8,109 bases of DNA from an uncultured Polymorphobacter sp. (GTDB lineage: Bacteria > Pseudomonadota > Alphaproteobacteria > Sphingomonadales > Sphingomonadaceae), in the NCBI GenBank assembly GCA_937871645.1, contig CALMPZ010000455.1, forward strand, positions 1 to 8,109, written 5' to 3'. Made by a program: the position numbers and the translations under genes. Positions 5,812 through 8,109 of this stretch are shown in pieces (position 1 is the stretch's first letter; each line of letters opens with the position of its first letter). The notes below the pieces were generated by a model. The model made no database searches, had not been told where the DNA came from, and worked only from the letters and a program-made list of their open reading frames with translations.

Positions 5812-5897
5812 GCCTCCGGCGGGCAGGCCTGAGGCCTGCACCCATTTGAAGAGCGCCAAACAATCGGGTGCAGGGGTCACCCCTGCCCGCCGGAGGC
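5812..5897. repeat. 86-bp inverted repeat between convergent genes (palindromic repeat and likely bidirectional terminator)
   Basis: The 32-nt arms pair over 28 positions. The outer 16 bp are perfect (GCCTCCGGCGGGCAGG at 5812-5827 with its complement at 5882-5897), then comes a 7-bp mismatched section with TGA/TCA pairing, then a perfect 9-bp section (CCTGCACCC with GGGTGCAGG). The loop is 22 nt. It starts 8 bp after the lipoprotein-gene stop and ends 8 bp before the peptidase stop on the other strand. There is no T-run, so termination would rely on the stem itself or Rho. Its look resembles dispersed REP-like palindromes of GC-rich proteobacteria. Confidence 0.85.
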
Positions 5898-5905
5898 TCT
5901 GAATC

Positions 5906-6808
5906 CTACCCGAACACCCCGCGCCGCGTGGCGCGCGCCACCAGATCCGCCGCCAGCGTGCCCAATATCGCCAGCGTCACCGCATCGACCGGCGGCGTCC
6001 CCGGTGCGGCGGTCGACAGTGCGAAAATCGAATCGCCATCGAACGGCGTGTGGATCGGCCGCACGGCGCGCGCCAGTCCATCCTGCGCCATTACCGCGAT
6101 GCGCTGCGCCTGGGCGCGGGTCAGCGGTGCATCGGTGGCGAAGGCGCCGATGCAGGTGTTGAACGACGCGGCCAGCGCGCGCCCGGTGGCGTGTTTGGGC
6201 AGTGGCACTACGCCATCCGGCGGCGCGCCTTCGTAGACTTCGCCGTAGCTGTTGACCGCGACCAGCGCACCGAGCGTGTAGCCGTTCCAGCGCAGCGCCA
6301 CCGAGCCGATGCCGCCCGGCCGGCTGCCGGCGGTGGCGCCGCAGCCCGCACCGACCGACCCGCTCGCGTCATTCCCCAGCGCTGCAAGTGCGGCGAGGCC
6401 GAGCGCCGGATACGGGTTCGCAGGCCAGGCCTTGTCGCCGCCGTTGTTGAGGTCGAACAGCCCGGCGGCGGGCACCACCGGCACCGCGCGCGCGCCGACA
6501 GCGAGCCCGACACCGCGCTGCGACAGTTCGAACACCACCGCATCTGCCGCCGCCAGCCCGAACACCGAGCCGCCCGACAGCACCAGCGCATGGACGCGCT
6601 CGACGAGGTTGTGCGGCGAAAGCGCCTCGGTCTCGCGCGTGCACGGGCCACCGCCGCGGACATCGACCGCCATGATGACCGGGGCATCCGGCACGATGAC
6701 GGTGGTGCCGCTGCGGACGCCCGTGTCATGGGCATGGCCGACGACAATACCAGGGACATCGCTGAACCGGTCATTGGGGGACGGTTCGGGGGGTGGAAAG
6801 CTGCTCAT
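5906..6808 (-). CDS. P1/DmpA-family (S58) self-processing aminopeptidase
   Basis: This Ntn-fold-like hydrolase family cuts itself into two chains, exposing a new N-terminal nucleophile, and then removes N-terminal residues from peptides or amides. Family blocks seen, numbered from ATG 6808 (300 residues): SGTTVI (33-38), RGGGPCTRET (51-60), LSGGSVFGLAAADAV (77-91), VPVVPAAGLFDL (109-120), GSVGAGCGATAGS (150-162), SFNTCIGAFATDAPLT (215-230) and FDGDSIFALST. Aligning ATDAPL with DmpA puts the nucleophile at Thr218, cleaved after Asn217; Cys219 follows. DmpA itself uses Ser. No signal peptide is present, so it is probably cytoplasmic. The start is uncertain: ATG 6817 and TTG 6871 are in frame, and none has a clear ribosome site. 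It is divergent from the polyketide synthase gene. Substrate unknown. Confidence 0.9.
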   Translation of the reverse strand: MSSFPPPEPSPNDRFSDVPGIVVGHAHDTGVRSGTTVIVPDAPVIMAVDVRGGGPCTRETEALSPHNLVERVHALVLSGGSVFGLAAADAVVFELSQRGVGLAVGARAVPVVPAAGLFDLNNGGDKAWPANPYPALGLAALAALGNDASGSVGAGCGATAGSRPGGIGSVALRWNGYTLGALVAVNSYGEVYEGAPPDGVVPLPKHATGRALAASFNTCIGAFATDAPLTRAQAQRIAVMAQDGLARAVRPIHTPFDGDSIFALSTAAPGTPPVDAVTLAILGTLAADLVARATRRGVFG

Positions 6809-6880
6809 CCGCGCCATCGTGCCGCAGCGCGCGCGCGAATACCACGCCCATCTTCGTGCCCGGATGTGCAACTATCGGCG

Positions 6881-6908
6881 CTGTCGCGCATTTGCGAAGC
6901 AGTATAGA
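6881..6908 (+). promoter_or_regulatory. Candidate promoter of the type III polyketide synthase gene
   Basis: TATAGA (6903-6908; 4 of 6 consensus bases) lies 26 nt before the ATG, with CTGTCG (6881-6886; 3 of 6) 16 nt further up. The intergenic region to the divergent peptidase is only 117-126 nt, so both genes are controlled from here. Confidence 0.35.
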
Positions 6909-6934
6909 GTAGCGACAGTTTCGAGGAGACGAGC

Positions 6935-8032
6935 ATGGCGACCGCGCACATCAACCGGATTGGCACCGCCGTCCCGCCGCATGACGTCCATGAGCCGTTC
7001 GTGCGTTTCGTCGAAGGCTTCATGACCGAACGCCGCGACCAGATGATCTTCAAGCGCATGGTCAGCCGCTCGGGCATCGAGCGGCGCTTTTCGTATTTCG
7101 AGCCCGTCACCGACCCCGACGGATTCGTCGCCGATACCGAGGGCTTCTACACGCCGGGCAATTTCCCCGGCACCGCCGCACGCATGGCGCGGTTCGAAAA
7201 GACCGGCCCGCAACTGGCGATGCAGGCGCTCGACGCGCTGAACCTCGACGGCGAACGCGAGCGCATCACGCATCTGGTGGTGGCATCGTGCACCGGCCAT
7301 ATCGCGCCGGGCATCGACCAGCTCATCGTCAAGGCCGCCGGGCTCAACCCCGGCGTCGAGCGCACCGCAGTCGGCTTCATGGGCTGCTATGCCGCGGTCA
7401 ATTCGCTGCGGCTGGCGCATCATTTCGTGCGCTCCGAGCCGCACGCGCGCGTGCTCGTCGTCAACCTCGAACTATGCACGCTGCACTTCCAGCAGACCGG
7501 CAACATCGAGCAGATCCTGTCGATGCTGCTGTTCGGCGACGGCTGTTCGGCGACTTTGGTGACGGCCGACGAGACCGGCATCGCGCTCAAGGACTTCCGC
7601 GCCACCACCATCGAGGATTCGAACGAGGCGATCACCTGGCGCATCGGCGACCAGGGCTTCGACATGCATTTGTCGGGCGAAGTGCCGGGCCGCATCCAGC
7701 GCGCGCTCAAGTTCGAAAACGAGCGCAACGACGACACCGGGCTGCTGCGCGGGCTGCGGCCGGCGGATTATGATGTCTGGGCCGTCCACGCCGGCGGCCG
7801 CACCATCCTCGACGCCGTCGAGACCGGCTTCGAGCTGGCGCCCGACACGCTGAACTGGTCGCGCGGCGTGCTGCGCGACTTCGGCAATATGTCGTCGGCG
7901 ACGCTGATGTTCGTGCTGCAACGCATCCTCGCCGCGTCGGGCACCACCGTCAAAAAGGCCGCCGACGGCTTCGCGGTGGCGTTCGGCCCGGGGCTGGCGG
8001 CCGAAAGCTTCCGGTTCAAGATGGTCGGCTGA
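6935..8032 (+). CDS. Type III polyketide synthase (chalcone-synthase-like)
   Basis: This homodimeric, ACP-independent ketosynthase, 365 residues long, extends a CoA-bound starter with malonyl-CoA units and cyclises the chain, typically to a pyrone, resorcinol or phloroglucinol. The full catalytic triad is present: Cys151 in GFMGCYAAVN, His285 in VHAGGRT and Asn318 in FGNMSSATLM. The His-Asn spacing of 33 equals that of plant chalcone synthase, and the Cys-His spacing (134) is close to it. LELCTLHFQ, LFGDGCSA and AFGPGLAAES are further family blocks. The ATG follows GAGGAG at six bases. A palindromic repeat follows the stop, so the gene may be transcribed alone. In bacteria such genes are often followed by a methyltransferase and an oxidoreductase, but that region lies outside the window. 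The starter and product cannot be predicted. Confidence 0.95.
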   Translation: MATAHINRIGTAVPPHDVHEPFVRFVEGFMTERRDQMIFKRMVSRSGIERRFSYFEPVTDPDGFVADTEGFYTPGNFPGTAARMARFEKTGPQLAMQALDALNLDGERERITHLVVASCTGHIAPGIDQLIVKAAGLNPGVERTAVGFMGCYAAVNSLRLAHHFVRSEPHARVLVVNLELCTLHFQQTGNIEQILSMLLFGDGCSATLVTADETGIALKDFRATTIEDSNEAITWRIGDQGFDMHLSGEVPGRIQRALKFENERNDDTGLLRGLRPADYDVWAVHAGGRTILDAVETGFELAPDTLNWSRGVLRDFGNMSSATLMFVLQRILAASGTTVKKAADGFAVAFGPGLAAESFRFKMVG

Positions 8033-8044
8033 CGTGTCCACCCG

Positions 8045-8109
8045 CGCCCCTGCCCCTCTCCCCTTGCGGGAGAGGGCGACTCGCGCGCCAGCGCGGCGGG
8101 GTGAGGGGT
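8045..8109. repeat. GC-rich palindromic intergenic repeat (REP-like), probably also terminating the PKS transcript
   Basis: CCCTCTCCC (8054-8062) and GGGAGAGGG (8068-8076) form a perfect 9-bp hairpin with loop CTTGC. A GC-rich spacer and GGGGTGAGGGG at the window end follow; the latter can also pair, with one mismatch, with the first arm. The element begins about 20 bp after the stop and runs into the window edge. Very similar CCCTCTCCC..GGGAGAGGG..GGGGTGAGGGG units are widespread between genes in many proteobacteria (general knowledge, not searched). Confidence 0.7.

Noticed and set aside
6050..7025. Long plus-strand frames antisense to the P1 peptidase
   Set aside because: Low-complexity Pro/Ala/Arg-rich shadow translations; the minus strand carries all P1-peptidase blocks.
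7472..8041. Minus-strand frame antisense to the polyketide synthase
   Set aside because: Shadow frame; the plus-strand catalytic triad and codon pattern identify the real gene.
1..8109. CRISPR array, insertion sequence, phage or toxin-antitoxin genes
   Set aside because: No regularly spaced repeats, transposase or integrase motifs, terminal inverted repeats around a gene, or small paired genes were found on either strand.

Overview
The window is GC-rich, densely packed DNA that looks like an alphaproteobacterial chromosome, most likely Sphingomonadales. The grounds are strong G/C at third codon positions, GGAGG-type ribosome sites, two GC-rich palindromic intergenic repeats, a KdpE-like remnant of a type familiar from that order, and a stand-alone type III polyketide synthase. 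The taxonomic call is inference; no marker gene is present.

Left part (1-3498), a small aromatic or steroid meta-cleavage locus. A minus-strand operon runs TetR-family regulator -> two-domain type I extradiol ring-cleavage dioxygenase -> aldehyde dehydrogenase (cut by the left edge). Gaps are 19 nt and then a 4-nt ATGA overlap. The dioxygenase would open a catecholic ring, and the dehydrogenase could oxidise a semialdehyde or aldehyde from that or a later step. Divergent to it is a HpcH/HpaI-type pyruvate aldolase gene, the sort of enzyme that ends such pathways. It is broken: about 94 N-terminal codons are joined out of frame to the last ~55 codons, and the metal-binding core is missing. Two short inverted repeats, each with a 4-nt spacer, lie in the divergent intergenic region and are candidate operators.

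Middle (3499-5281), an eroded accessory-looking stretch beside a tRNA. It holds an intact phytanoyl-CoA-dioxygenase-type Fe(II)/2-oxoglutarate oxygenase (minus), a fragment of a KdpE/OmpR-type DNA-binding domain (minus, no receiver domain), small direct repeats, and a tRNA-Arg(ACG) gene (minus) with its own plausible promoter and intrinsic terminator.

Right part (5282-8109), ordinary intact genes. A small putative lipoprotein with an Ala-rich, helical C-terminal part (plus) converges on a P1/DmpA-family self-processing aminopeptidase (minus). An 86-bp near-perfect inverted repeat sits between them. The peptidase is divergent from a complete type III polyketide synthase (plus; Cys151, His285, Asn318), which is followed by a second dispersed-type palindromic repeat running to the window edge.

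No clearly new multi-gene system is visible. The most informative observations are the microhomology-type deletion that disabled the aldolase while its divergent operon stayed intact, the kdpE fragment beside the tRNA, and the two repeat elements.
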